43,084 nucleotides of DNA. Origin: Cupriavidus sp. UYMMa02A. Lineage in GTDB: Bacteria; Pseudomonadota; Gammaproteobacteria; Burkholderiales; Burkholderiaceae. Within the stretch, counting starts at the first letter, position 1. Each line of letters starts with the position of its first letter. The stretch is from NCBI GenBank assembly GCA_001725945.1, contig LRMT01000299.1, positions 1 to 43,084 of the forward strand, written 5' to 3'. Both the position numbers and the translations under genes were made by a program. Positions 16,951 to 25,813 of the stretch are shown here, piece after piece. Under the pieces are notes generated by a model that worked only from the letters and a program-made list of their open reading frames with translations, was not told the DNA's origin and did not search any database.

Positions 16951-19172
16951 TCAGACCCAGCCAAGCAGGGCCAGCACCATATCGATCAGCTTGATCCCGG
17001 CAAACGGCACGAGCATGCCGCCCAGCCCGTAGATCAGCAGGTTGCGCCGCAGCAGCACCGCCGCGCCGAGCGGCCGGTACGCTACGCCCTTGAGCGCCAG
17101 CGGAATCAGGGCGACGATGATCAGCGCGTTGAAGATCACCGCCGACATGATGGCCGACGCCGGCGTGCTCAGCCCCATCACGTTCAGCAGATTGAGCTGC
17201 GGATAGGTAGTGGCGAACGCGGCCGGAATGATGGCGAAGTACTTGGCCACATCGTTGGCCACGCTGAACGTGGTCAGCGAGCCGCGCGTCATCAGCATCT
17301 GCTTGCCAATCTCGACGATCTCGATCAGCTTGGTCGGGTTGCTGTCCAGGTCGACCATGTTGCCGGCTTCCTTGGCAGCCTGCGTGCCGCTGTTCATCGC
17401 CACCGCGACGTCTGCCTGCGCCAGCGCCGGCGCATCGTTGGTGCCGTCCCCGGTCATTGCGACCAGCCGGCCCTCACCCTGGTACTGGCGGATCAGCTTG
17501 AGCTTGGCTTCAGGGGTGGCTTCAGCCAGGAAGTCATCGACGCCCGCTTCGGCCGCGATGGTCGCCGCAGTCAGCCGGTTGTCGCCGGTGATCATCACGG
17601 TCTTGATTCCCATCTTGCGCAGTTCGGCGAAGCGCTCGCGGATACCCGTCTTGACGATGTCCTTGAGCTCCACCACGCCGAGCACACGCACGTTGTCGCC
17701 CGCTTGCTCCGCCACCACCAGCGGCGTACTGCCCGCACGGGCGACGTCGTCTACCGCCTGCATCACCGCGTCGGGGAACTTGCCGGCGCGCTCGGTCACG
17801 AAGCGCCGCACGGCGTCTGCGGCACCTTTGCGCACGATTCGCTCGGCCTCGCCATTGCGCAGGTCCACCCCGCTCATGCGCGTCTGCGCCGTGAACGGGA
17901 TGAAGACCGGGCGCAGCACCGTCATGTCCGGTGTAGCCACCCCCTGCTGCTGTCGCGCCAGCGTCACGATGCTGCGGCCTTCCGGCGTCTCGTCGGCCAG
18001 CGAGGAAAGCCATGCCGCTTCCGCGACCTGCACTGCCGAGATGCCCGGCGCAGGAATGAACGCGCGGCCTGGCGGTTGCCGTGCGTGATGGTGCCGGTCT
18101 TGTCGAGCAGCAGCACATCCACATCGCCCGCGGCTTCCACCGCACGGCCCGAGGTGGCGATGACGTTCGCCTCCATCATCCGGCTCATGCCAGCCACGCC
18201 GATGGCCGACAGCAGGCCGCCGATGGTGGTCGGGATCAGGCATACCAGCAGCGCCACCAGCACGGTGATGGTGACCGGCAGACCAGCCTTGGTGACCAGC
18301 ACGCTGTAGACCGAGAACGGCAGCAGCGTGGCGGTGGCCAGCAGCAGCACGATGGTCAGGCCCACCAGCAGGATGGTCAGCGCCAGCTCATTGGGGGTCT
18401 TCTGACGCTTGGCGCCCTCGACCATGCTGATCATGCGGTCGATGAAGCTCTCGCCCGGGTTGGTGGTGATGCGCGCCACGATCCAGTCGGACAGCACGCG
18501 CGTGCCGCCGGTCACCGACGAGAAGTCGCCGCCCGATTCGCGGATCACCGGCGCCGATTCGCCGGTGATCGCGCTCTCGTCCACCGACGCGACGCCTTCG
18601 ATAACTTCGCCATCGCCCGGGATCATCTCGCCGGCCTGGACCAGCACGACGTCACCGCGCTGCAGGGAAGTGGCCGCGCGCGTTTCCATCGCACCGCCAC
18701 GCCTGCCGTCCACCAGCACGCACGCCGTCGCGGTCGTCTTCAAACCGCGCAGCGATTCCGCCTGCTGCTTGCTGCGCCCTTCGGCCAGTGCCTCGGCGAA
18801 GTTGGCGAACAGCACCGTGAACCACAGCCAGACCGAGATGGCCAGGATAAAACCAGCGCTTTCCCCCCCCGCTGCCACTGGCGAGGCCAGTGCCTTGAGG
18901 AACAGGATGGTGGTCAGGATGCTGCCGACATACACGACGAACATCACCGGGTTGCGCACCTGGTCGCGCGGCGACAGCTTCTTCACCGCAGCCAGTAGCG
19001 CCGGCTTGACGAGTTCCGCAGCGAACATGCCGCGCCGGGGCGGACGATGATGATGTTGGCCTTGCTGACGGTTGGTGGTGCCTGACGGCGTGGCAGCCTT
19101 GGCCGCCGAGGCATTGGTTCTCGATGCGGCGCCGCCAGCCTTGCCTTGCGTCGCCATGGATTTTTCTTGCAT
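16951..19172 (-). CDS. kdpB: Potassium-transporting ATPase ATP-binding subunit KdpB (one frameshift)
   Basis: KdpB is the P-type ATPase subunit of the high-affinity K+ pump. The start at ATG 19172 (MQEKSMATQGK) has GGAG 8 bases upstream; MATQ at 19157 is the alternative. Motifs: SAITGESAPVIRESGGD (actuator domain), phosphorylated Asp in LLLDKTGTIT, VMITGDNRLTA, MTGDGTNDAPALAQADVAVAMNSGTQAAKEAGNMVDLDSNPTKL, and the C-terminal membrane helices. The frame shifts near 18064, just after GNRQA, and is restored by one base. The N-terminus before GMFAAELVKPALL is about 45 residues long, Ala/Ser/Thr-rich with a basic HHHRPPRR stretch, longer than the usual KdpB lead. Confidence 0.96.
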
Positions 19173-19191
19173 GCGTTTCTCCGCAATACGC

Positions 19192-21009
19192 TTACTTGGC
19201 ATTCGCAGCCGCCGCGCCCTGCAGCTGCTCGGCGACGGGCCCCAGTGCCAGGGCCGGGACATAAGTCAACGCACCCACCAGCAGCACCGAGCCCACCAGC
19301 AGCACCACGAACAGCGCGCCGTGCGTGGGCATAGTGCCACCCGTGACCGGAAGACGCTTCTTGGCGGCCAGCGAGCCGGCCAGCGCGAGGACCGGAATGA
19401 TGATCCAAAAGCGGCCGAACCACATGGCCGCGGCCAGCAGGGTGTTATAGAACTGCGTGTTGGCGGACAACCCGGCAAAGGCGCTGCCATTGTTGTTGGC
19501 GGCCGAGGACAACGCGTAGAGGATCTCGGAGAAGCCGTGCGTGCCCGCATTGAACACGCCCGCCCTGCCCGCCTCCGTCATCACCGCGATCGACGTACCG
19601 ACCAGCACCAGCAACGGCGTGACGAGGATGGCAACCGCGGCCATCTTCATTTCGTACGCTTCGATCTTCTTGCCCAGGTACTCCGGCGTGCGCCCGATCA
19701 TCAGGCCAGCGATGAACACGGCCAGCACGGCATACACCAGCATGCCGTAGAGACCGGAGCCGACACCACCGAATACGACTTCACCGAGCTGTATCAGCAG
19801 CAGCGGCACCAGGCCGCCGATGGCGGTAAAGGAATCATGCATCGCGTTGACTGCGCCGCACGACGCCGCCGTGGTGATGGTGGCGAACAGCGCCGATGCC
19901 GCCATGCCGAAGCGCGTTTCCTTGCCCTCCATGTTGCCGCCGGCCTGCAGCGCCGAAGCCGCATGGTCGATCGGAAGGCCCGCCAGCGCAGCGTTCGCCT
20001 GCAGCTCGGACATCGAGGCCATGCAGGCCATCGCGACGAAGATCACCGTCATCGCCGCCAGCACCGCCACGCCCTGGCGGCGGTCCTTCACCATCTCGCC
20101 GAACGTGAAGCACAGCGCGGCCGGGATCAGGAAGATGGCCAGCATCTCGATCAGGTTGGCGAGGGCGGTCGGGTTCTCATACGGATGCGCCGAGTTCGCG
20201 TTGAAGAAGCCGCCACCGTTGGTGCCGAGCATCTTGATCGCCTCCTGCGAGGCTACCGGGCCCATCGCAAGCGTCTGCTTGTCCGTCTTCATATCCTCGG
20301 TGACGGGCTTGCCCTGGGCGTCGAGCACCGGCTGGCCGGCTGCATCGACCTTGGGCTGGCTGTACTCGACGGGCGTCACCAGGCTGACTTCCTTGTAGCT
20401 GTCGAAGTTCTGTATGACGCCCTGGCTGAGCAGCGCCACCGCGATCACCGTTGCGATCGGCGCCAGCACGTACAGCGTGCAGCGCGTCATGTCGACCCAG
20501 AAATTGCCGATGGTCGCGCTGCTCTGCCGCGCGAAACCGCGAATCAGCGCGAACACCACGGCAATGCCGGTCGCCGCGGAGAAGAAGTTCTGCCCCGTGA
20601 GCGCCAGCATCTGCGTCAGGTAGCTCATCGTCGATTCGCCCGCATAGCCTTGCCAGTTGGTGTTGGAGACAAAGCTGATGGCTGTGTTGAAGGCCGAGTC
20701 CGAAGACACAGCGCCGAAGCCCTGCGGGTTGAGTGGCAGGTAGCCCTGCAGACGCTGCAGCGCATAGACCACGATGACGCCGATCAGGTTGAAGGCCAGC
20801 ATGGCCACGGTGTACTGCTTCCAGCCCATCTCCGCATCGGCGCGCACGCCAGCAAGCTTGTAGACCACGCGTTCAAAGGGACGCCCCCATGCTGTCAGCT
20901 TGTAGGTGCCGTCCTCTATCGCACGCCGCATGTAGCGGCCAAGGAACGGCGCGGCAGCGAACAGGATCGCCAGATACAAGGCCAGCAGGCCCAGGAATTG
21001 GGTCGACAT
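19192..21009 (-). CDS. kdpA: Potassium-transporting ATPase potassium-binding subunit KdpA
   Basis: Intact, 605 residues, with ten or so membrane helices. KdpA is a K+-channel-derived subunit with four selectivity-filter-like loops, all visible: SNTNWQGYAGE, LGTNGGGFFNANSAHP, TTAASCGAVNAMHDS and SSAANNNGSAFAG. The start ATG 21009 overlaps the kdpF stop (TGATG), so it is translationally coupled. The stop lies 19 bp before kdpB. It is one of the few long genes in the left half with no indel. Confidence 0.98.
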   Translation of the reverse strand: MSTQFLGLLALYLAILFAAAPFLGRYMRRAIEDGTYKLTAWGRPFERVVYKLAGVRADAEMGWKQYTVAMLAFNLIGVIVVYALQRLQGYLPLNPQGFGAVSSDSAFNTAISFVSNTNWQGYAGESTMSYLTQMLALTGQNFFSAATGIAVVFALIRGFARQSSATIGNFWVDMTRCTLYVLAPIATVIAVALLSQGVIQNFDSYKEVSLVTPVEYSQPKVDAAGQPVLDAQGKPVTEDMKTDKQTLAMGPVASQEAIKMLGTNGGGFFNANSAHPYENPTALANLIEMLAIFLIPAALCFTFGEMVKDRRQGVAVLAAMTVIFVAMACMASMSELQANAALAGLPIDHAASALQAGGNMEGKETRFGMAASALFATITTAASCGAVNAMHDSFTAIGGLVPLLLIQLGEVVFGGVGSGLYGMLVYAVLAVFIAGLMIGRTPEYLGKKIEAYEMKMAAVAILVTPLLVLVGTSIAVMTEAGRAGVFNAGTHGFSEILYALSSAANNNGSAFAGLSANTQFYNTLLAAAMWFGRFWIIIPVLALAGSLAAKKRLPVTGGTMPTHGALFVVLLVGSVLLVGALTYVPALALGPVAEQLQGAAAANAK

Positions 21010-21098
21010 CAGAATTTCTCCGGTCGGAACAGCGCGATCAGGAGGTAGATGAAAATCAGCGCGGCCAGCGCGCCGCTCAGCAGGTCAGCCCAGTCCAT
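21009..21098 (-). CDS. kdpF: Potassium-transporting ATPase subunit KdpF (29 aa)
   Basis: KdpF is a tiny single-span stabilising subunit of the Kdp complex. The 29-residue frame from ATG 21098 begins MDWADLLSGALAALIF and ends LFRPEKF, the conserved end of the KdpF family. Its stop overlaps the kdpA start, and its own start overlaps the stop of the small membrane protein upstream, both as TGATG. Confidence 0.95.
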   Translation of the reverse strand: MDWADLLSGALAALIFIYLLIALFRPEKF

Positions 21099-21256
21099 CA
21101 CAGCCCCCTGTCGGCGGCGCCGGGCAAGCTGCCGTGTCCAGCGGCAGCTTCCGGTCCGTTGCCGCCCAGCGCAGCGCAGAGCCGGAGCAATGCCGCACTG
21201 GCGGCGGCGAATAGGATCAAGGCGATCAGAAAGACTCCGTCCATGACTTCAGCCAT
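21098..21256 (-). CDS. Small membrane protein at the head of the kdp operon (about 52 aa)
   Basis: The frame from ATG 21256 (MAEVMDGVFLIALILFAAASAALLRLCAALG; a second ATG at 21244 gives MDGVFL) has one strong membrane helix ending in Leu-Arg-Leu-Cys. A short Gly/Ala-rich hydrophilic tail follows and ends at TGA 21100-21098. The stop overlaps the kdpF start as TGATG, which argues that it is translated. The pattern M-D-x-x-F-L-hydrophobic-x-C-x-x-L resembles short proteins often found upstream of kdpF in other bacteria, sometimes mislabelled as transport ATPases. Function unknown. Confidence 0.7.
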   Translation of the reverse strand: MAEVMDGVFLIALILFAAASAALLRLCAALGGNGPEAAAGHGSLPGAADRGL

Positions 21257-21320
21257 CCATGTAGTTGATACCTGGCAGCTTATGGATCGGTCGCTAAAAC
21301 GGGGTAGAAAGTGATGCGGG

Positions 21321-21341
21321 AGATATAAAGAAGATATAAAG
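21321..21341 (-). promoter_or_regulatory. Putative KdpE operator: 10-bp direct repeat with 11-bp phasing
   Basis: On the minus strand CTTTATATCT occurs twice, at 21341-21332 and 21330-21321, start to start 11 bp. OmpR/PhoB-type regulators bind direct repeats with this phasing, and the known E. coli KdpE site is also a T-rich pair of TTTATA/TTTACA units 11 bp apart. It lies 65 bp upstream of the first ORF of the kdp operon. Confidence 0.7.
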
Positions 21342-21417
21342 ACGATCGAGTTGCCTTGCCCTCGTCCCGCACTCAGTGTCATGGACCCGATCACGAGTTC
21401 GGTCTATCATCGTCGCC

Positions 21418-21438
21418 TCGCCTGTCGGCGGGGTTTTT
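21418..21438 (+). terminator. Possible plus-strand terminator in the kdp/rpsU intergenic region
   Basis: A CGCC/GGCG stem with loop TGTC, extended on one side by C and G pairs, followed by five T. It would end a short plus-strand RNA beginning near the KdpE repeats. The stem is short; tentative. Confidence 0.4.
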
Positions 21439-21508
21439 GACGGTGTGCGGCCGGCGTCGCAACGGGCGGCGAAAGCCCGGCGTGCCCCTTCCCCTTCAGC
21501 GCACATGC

Positions 21509-21538
21509 TTGACATTTGCGTCGTATACGTGCCATAGT
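21509..21538 (+). promoter_or_regulatory. rpsU promoter
   Basis: TTGACA (21509-21514), 18-bp spacer, CATAGT (21533-21538). A perfect -35 with a moderate -10. The spacer contains GTATAC (21523-21528), which fits GTWWAC. The start near 21545 leaves a leader of about 230 nt before rpsU. Confidence 0.7.
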
Positions 21539-21544
21539 TACGGG

Positions 21545-21773
21545 CGTATAGCTTTTTACGGAAACCGGTACTGCCAGGCTCCCGCTGTTCAAGGGACCCG
21601 GCGCTATCACCCCTGACACTGGTTGCACGGACTCACCGGTCCACATCTTTCAGGTTCGCGGGGGTGCATCCAGGGCAGTGTCTGTCCCGGGTGCAATACC
21701 AGCCGCTCCGGCGGCCCGCAGTTTCCCCTCGTTTGAACCAGCCGCTTGCGCGGCACTCCCCTAAAGGACTGAA
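21545..21773 (+). promoter_or_regulatory. Long structured leader of rpsU with a duplicated hairpin unit
   Basis: Two copies of a unit, ACCAGCCGC-N4-GCGGC followed by TCCCCT, occupy 21698-21729 and 21737-21762, just before the AAAGGA ribosome site (21763-21768). Each forms a perfect 5-bp stem with a 4-base loop. Further upstream, GGGCAG and CTGTCCC near 21673-21687 can pair around a small bulge. No coding frame is supported. A cis-acting control element for bS21 is a reasonable guess. Confidence 0.5.
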
Positions 21774-21986
21774 TTGACCAAGATCGTCTTGAAACCCGGT
21801 GAGCCGGTTGAAGTTGCAATGCGTCGCTTCCGTCGCTCGATTCTGCAGACTGGCCTGATCGTCGAACTGAAGAGCCGCACCGCCTACGAAAAGCCGACGA
21901 CCGAGCGCAAGCGCAAGAAGAAGGCTGCCGAAGCGCGCCTGCGCAAGCGCCTGCGCATGCAGATGCTGCCGAAGAAGATGTATTGA
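21774..21986 (+). CDS. rpsU: 30S ribosomal protein bS21
   Basis: 70 residues, very basic, intact. It starts at TTG 21774 (MTKIVLKPGEPVEVAMRRFRR) behind AAAGGA; no ATG is available at the conserved N-terminus. The KPGEPVEVAMRRFRRSI opening and the Lys/Arg-rich tail ending LPKKMY mark bS21. It stands alone rather than with dnaG and rpoD as in enterics; Burkholderiales often carry two rpsU paralogues, and this may be the second. Confidence 0.96.
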   Translation: MTKIVLKPGEPVEVAMRRFRRSILQTGLIVELKSRTAYEKPTTERKRKKKAAEARLRKRLRMQMLPKKMY

Positions 21987-21999
21987 TTCGGTTCGCAGC

Positions 22000-22030
22000 A
22001 AAAAAACCGCCAGCATGCTGGCGGTTTTTT
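22000..22030 (+). terminator. Strong intrinsic terminator after rpsU (bidirectional in form)
   Basis: The perfect palindrome CCGCCAGCATGCTGGCGG (22007-22024) is flanked by seven A on the left and six T on the right. It begins about 14 bases after the rpsU stop. Confidence 0.95.
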
Positions 22031-22160
22031 ATGCCTCCGTGCGCCGCCGTCACGCTCACGCGACGTCCGGGTCATAGTGCGGTGCAGCATAAGTCATGCG
22101 CGACGATGACCGGCATAATGGCGGATATTGCGCCCGCCGGCGCGCCAACCGTTTCCTGCC

Positions 22161-23072
<912 letters not shown>

Positions 23073-23073
23073 C

Positions 23074-23942
23074 ATGAGCGAACAGGATCCGCGCCCCGAC
23101 ACGGCCACCGCAGAAGTGGGCGAGGCCCGGGCCAGCGCCGGCGGCAGCGCATCGCGGCAGCACTATCCGCAGCCGCTGCTGCCGCGCAACCTGCGCAACT
23201 GGATGATGGTCTGGTACCGCAACTACCTGGTGTGGAAGAAGCTGGCCATCCCGTCGATGATCGGCAATCTGGCCGACCCGATGATCTACCTGTTCGGCCT
23301 TGGCCTCGGGCTCGGCCTGCTGGTCGGACAAGTGCATGGCGTCTCGTACATCGCCTTTCTGGCAGCCGGCACGACGGCATCGAGCGTGATGATGTCGGCG
23401 AGCTTCGAATCCATGTACTCGGCGTTCTCGCGCATGCATGTGCAGCGCACGTGGGAAGCCATCATGCATGCGCCGCTGACGCTCGGCGACGTGGTGCTGG
23501 GCGAGATCCTGTGGGCAGCCAGCAAGGCAGTGCTCTCGGGACTGGCGATCATGATCGTGGCGGGCGCGCTCGGCTATGCGCACATGCCGGGCTCGCTACT
23601 GGCATTGCCGGTAATCGTGCTCGCAGGCATTACCTTCGCGAGCCTGGCGATGATCGTGACGGCACTGGCCCCCAGCTATGATTTCTTCATGTTCTACCAG
23701 ACGCTGGTCATCACGCCGATGCTCCTGCTCTCAGGGGTTTTCTTCCCGCTGGAGCAATTGCCGGAGAGCGCGCGCTCAGCCACCAATGTCCTGCCACTCG
23801 CGCATGCGGTGGCGCTGATCCGGCCATTGATGCTGGGACGTCCGGTCGACAACATCGGGCTGCATATTGGCGTGCTGGCCGCCTACGCCATTGTCGCGCT
23901 GGTACTTTCGCTGGTACTGTTGCGGCGCGCTTGCTGCGCTGA
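23074..23942 (+). CDS. ABC transporter permease, NodJ-like (frameshift at the last residues)
   Basis: This is an ABC-2 type permease of about 289 residues from ATG 23074 (MSEQDPRPDTATAE). After a 45-residue hydrophilic lead come RNYLVWKKLAIPSMIGNLADPMIYLFGLGLGLG and six membrane segments, with the ABC-2 motifs FLAAGTTASSVMMSASFESMYSAFSRM, WEAIMHAPLTLGDVVLGEI and TPMLLLSGVFFPLEQLP. Near 23926 one G of a CGG-CGG pair is missing. Restored, the protein ends LLRRRLLR with TGA 23940-23942; unrestored, the frame runs on as nonsense. Together with the ATPase it forms a complete exporter. Confidence 0.9.
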
Positions 23943-24013
23943 AGCACGCAAGCGGCCGATTGCCGGGGATCGATGCCCCGGCCGCTATCCACGTGCCCGC
24001 CGGGCAGCCTTGC

Positions 24014-24305
24014 ATGCCGTTTTTGTTTTCCTGTTTTCGCCGATCCTTGCACCGCGCACACGACGCGGCTGCCCGCTTCACTGTCGCGCGGCTTTGCGCC
24101 ATCGCGGCAGGCGCCATGCTCGCAGGATGCAGCGTCGTGGGAGCTACCATCGCCGTCGCAGCGCTGCCGTGTCTACGGTGGCAACGGTCGGGTCCGCCGC
24201 AGTGAGCGTCGCCTCGACGGCGGTCGAGGCACCTACGACGTGACCAAGGCCGGCGTCAAGGCCGCGGCCGGCAGCGACAGCGAGGCGCCGCCCCAGACGC
24301 CGTAA
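24014..24305 (+). CDS. Small putative lipoprotein (two frameshifts)
   Basis: The start at ATG 24014 (MPFLFSCFRRSLHRAH) is tentative. A signal sequence ARLCAIAAGAMLAGC contains a clear lipobox (LAGC), followed by SVVGATIAVA. After a shift near 24165 it continues AAVSTVATVGSAAVSVASTAV, and after another near 24225 it continues GTYDVTKAGVKAAAGSDSEAPP to TAA 24303-24305. The Gly/Ala/Val/Ser repeats fit small NlpA-unrelated lipoproteins seen in Burkholderiales. The second break lies at a perfect hairpin GCCTCGAC-GGCG-GTCGAGGC (24211-24230), where sequencing could fail. Function unknown. Confidence 0.55.
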
Positions 24306-24312
24306 GCCGACT

Positions 24313-25516
24313 TTAGTCCCCCAGCCCGCGCAGCAGATCAGCCTTCAGGTCAGCCACCGTCTCCAGGCCCACCGCCAGCCGGATCAGCCCTTCACCACGC
24401 CGGCAGCCGCCTTGGCCTCGGGGCTCACACGCGCATGCGTGGTCGTGTACGGGTGCGTGATCGTGGTACGCGTATCGCCCAGGTTGCCGGTAATCGAGCA
24501 AAGCCGCGTGTTGTCGATCACACGCCATGCATTGGCACGCTGCTGCTCGGGCGTAGCTCCCTTCAATTCAAATGACACGATCGCTCCGCCGCCGCTCTGC
24601 TGACGCATGGCGATCTCATGCTGCGGATGCGACTTGAGCGCCGGGTGGAACACGCGCGCGACCGCAGGATGCGATTCCAGGAACTCGGCCAGCGCCAGTG
24701 CGTTGGTGGAATGCCGTTCCATGCGAATGGCCAGTGTCTCCATGCCCTTGAGCAGCACCCACGCATTGAAAGCCGACAGCGTCGGGCCCGCGGTACGTAC
24801 GAACGGGAACACCTTGCCCATGATGAAATCGTGCGAGCCCAGCACCGCGCCGCCGAGCACGCGGCCCTGCCCGTCGATATGCTTGGTGGCCGAGTGCACG
24901 ACGATATCGGCGCCGAACTTGATCGGCTGCTGCAGTGCCGGCGAACAGAAACAGTTATCGACAACGAGCTGTGCGCCGGCATTGTGGGCGATTTCGGCGA
25001 CTGCCGCGATATCGGCCACTTCCGTCAGCGGATTGGACGGCGTCTCCAGGAAGAACATCTTCGTGGTCGGCCGCACCGCCGCGCGCCACGCGTCAAGGCG
25101 CCCGGATCGACGAAGGTTGCCTCGACGCCGAACTTCGCAAAGATGTTCCCGAATAACGTCATGGTCGAGCCGAAGATCGCGCGCGAGCTCACGAGGTGGT
25201 CGCCCGCCTGCAGCAGCGACATCACCACCGACAGGATCGCGCTCATGCCCGATGCGGTCGCCATGCAGGATTCCGCGCCCTCCAGCGCCGCCAGCCGCGA
25301 CTGGAACATCGACACCGTCGGGTTGGTGAAACGCGAATAGGTGAAGCCTTCTTCCGAGTTGGCAAAGCGCTCGGCGGCTTCCGCGGCGCTGTTGAAGCAG
25401 AAGCTCGAGGTCAGGTACATCGCCTCGGAATGCTCCATGTACTCGCTGCGCAGCGTGCCGGCGCGCACGCCAAGGGTATCGATGCCAAGCGATTCGGGAT
25501 TGAGCGGTTCGTTCAT
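24313..25516 (-). CDS. metZ: O-succinylhomoserine sulfhydrylase MetZ (two frameshifts)
   Basis: MetZ is a PLP enzyme making homocysteine directly from O-succinylhomoserine and sulfide in methionine synthesis. The start at ATG 25516 gives MNEPLNPESLGIDTLGVRAG. Family motifs: YSRFTNPTVSMFQSRLAALEGAE, ATASGMSAI, FFLETPSNPLTEVADI, VVDNCFCSPALQQPIKFGAD and the PLP Lys in VVHSATKHIDGQGRVLGG. The frame is lost near 25097 (DPGALDAWRAAV expected) and near 24391 (GVVEGLIRLAVGLE expected), each by one G. It ends GLGD at 24313. The neighbouring purF-metZ order is typical of Burkholderiales. Confidence 0.94.
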
Positions 25517-25584
25517 GCTGGTGGCGCGGTCGTACCCGCGCGAATGCAGTGGTCTCGACAAGCCGGCGGAAAGCGGCTGGCCAT

Positions 25585-25628
25585 GAAAAAAGCCCGTGCG
25601 ATCGGGTGGTCGGATCGACGGGCTTGCG
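25585..25628 (-). terminator. Intrinsic terminator between purF and metZ
   Basis: On the minus strand AAGCCCGT (25625-25618) pairs with ACGGGCTT (25597-25590), followed by a T-run. It lies about 190 bp after purF and about 70 bp before metZ, so it could end the purF transcript or act as an attenuator for metZ. Confidence 0.8.
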
Positions 25629-25813
25629 TGTTCTGCGGATACCTGGGGATTTCACAGCGGCTGTGCCGGAATTTCCCTTCTGACGGCTATCTCTTTAGCT
25701 GTTTCGGGCAGGACCCGCGTCCGCAAGCTGACTATCAAATCGACGCCCGGCCATGTTACGGCCGGGCCTCGCATTCGTCAACGTACGGGCAACGCACGCG
25801 GGTCCCGCGCGGC
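25629..25813 (-). promoter_or_regulatory. purF-metZ intergenic region with a second hairpin; possible metZ leader
   Basis: GCCCGGCC (25745-25752), loop ATGTTAC, GGCCGGGC (25760-25767) is a perfect 8-bp hairpin 46 bp after purF, weakly followed by T on the minus strand. Between it and the terminator, CACAG-CCG-CTGTG forms a small hairpin. No coding frame is supported. I looked for, and did not find, a known SAM or cobalamin riboswitch signature. Confidence 0.45.

Larger units (their letters stand above)
21257..21508. promoter_or_regulatory. Divergent kdp/rpsU control region (no gene seen)
   Basis: Holds the kdp promoter region and KdpE-like repeats on the left. On the plus strand it also holds a hairpin followed by TTTTT near 21418-21437 (CGCC-TGTC-GGCG-GGG-TTTTT), which looks like an intrinsic terminator although no plus-strand gene precedes it. 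I see no supported coding frame here. Confidence 0.5.

Noticed and set aside
19072..21048. Plus-strand frame of about 650 codons opposite kdpA/kdpB
   Set aside because: A mirror of intact, conserved kdp genes; His/Arg/Gln-rich composition typical of antisense high-GC frames.
25629..25745. Cobalamin or SAM riboswitch before metZ
   Set aside because: A GGATACCTG string recalls the B12 box but is on the wrong strand, and the rest of the core is missing; no SAM-II-like pattern either.
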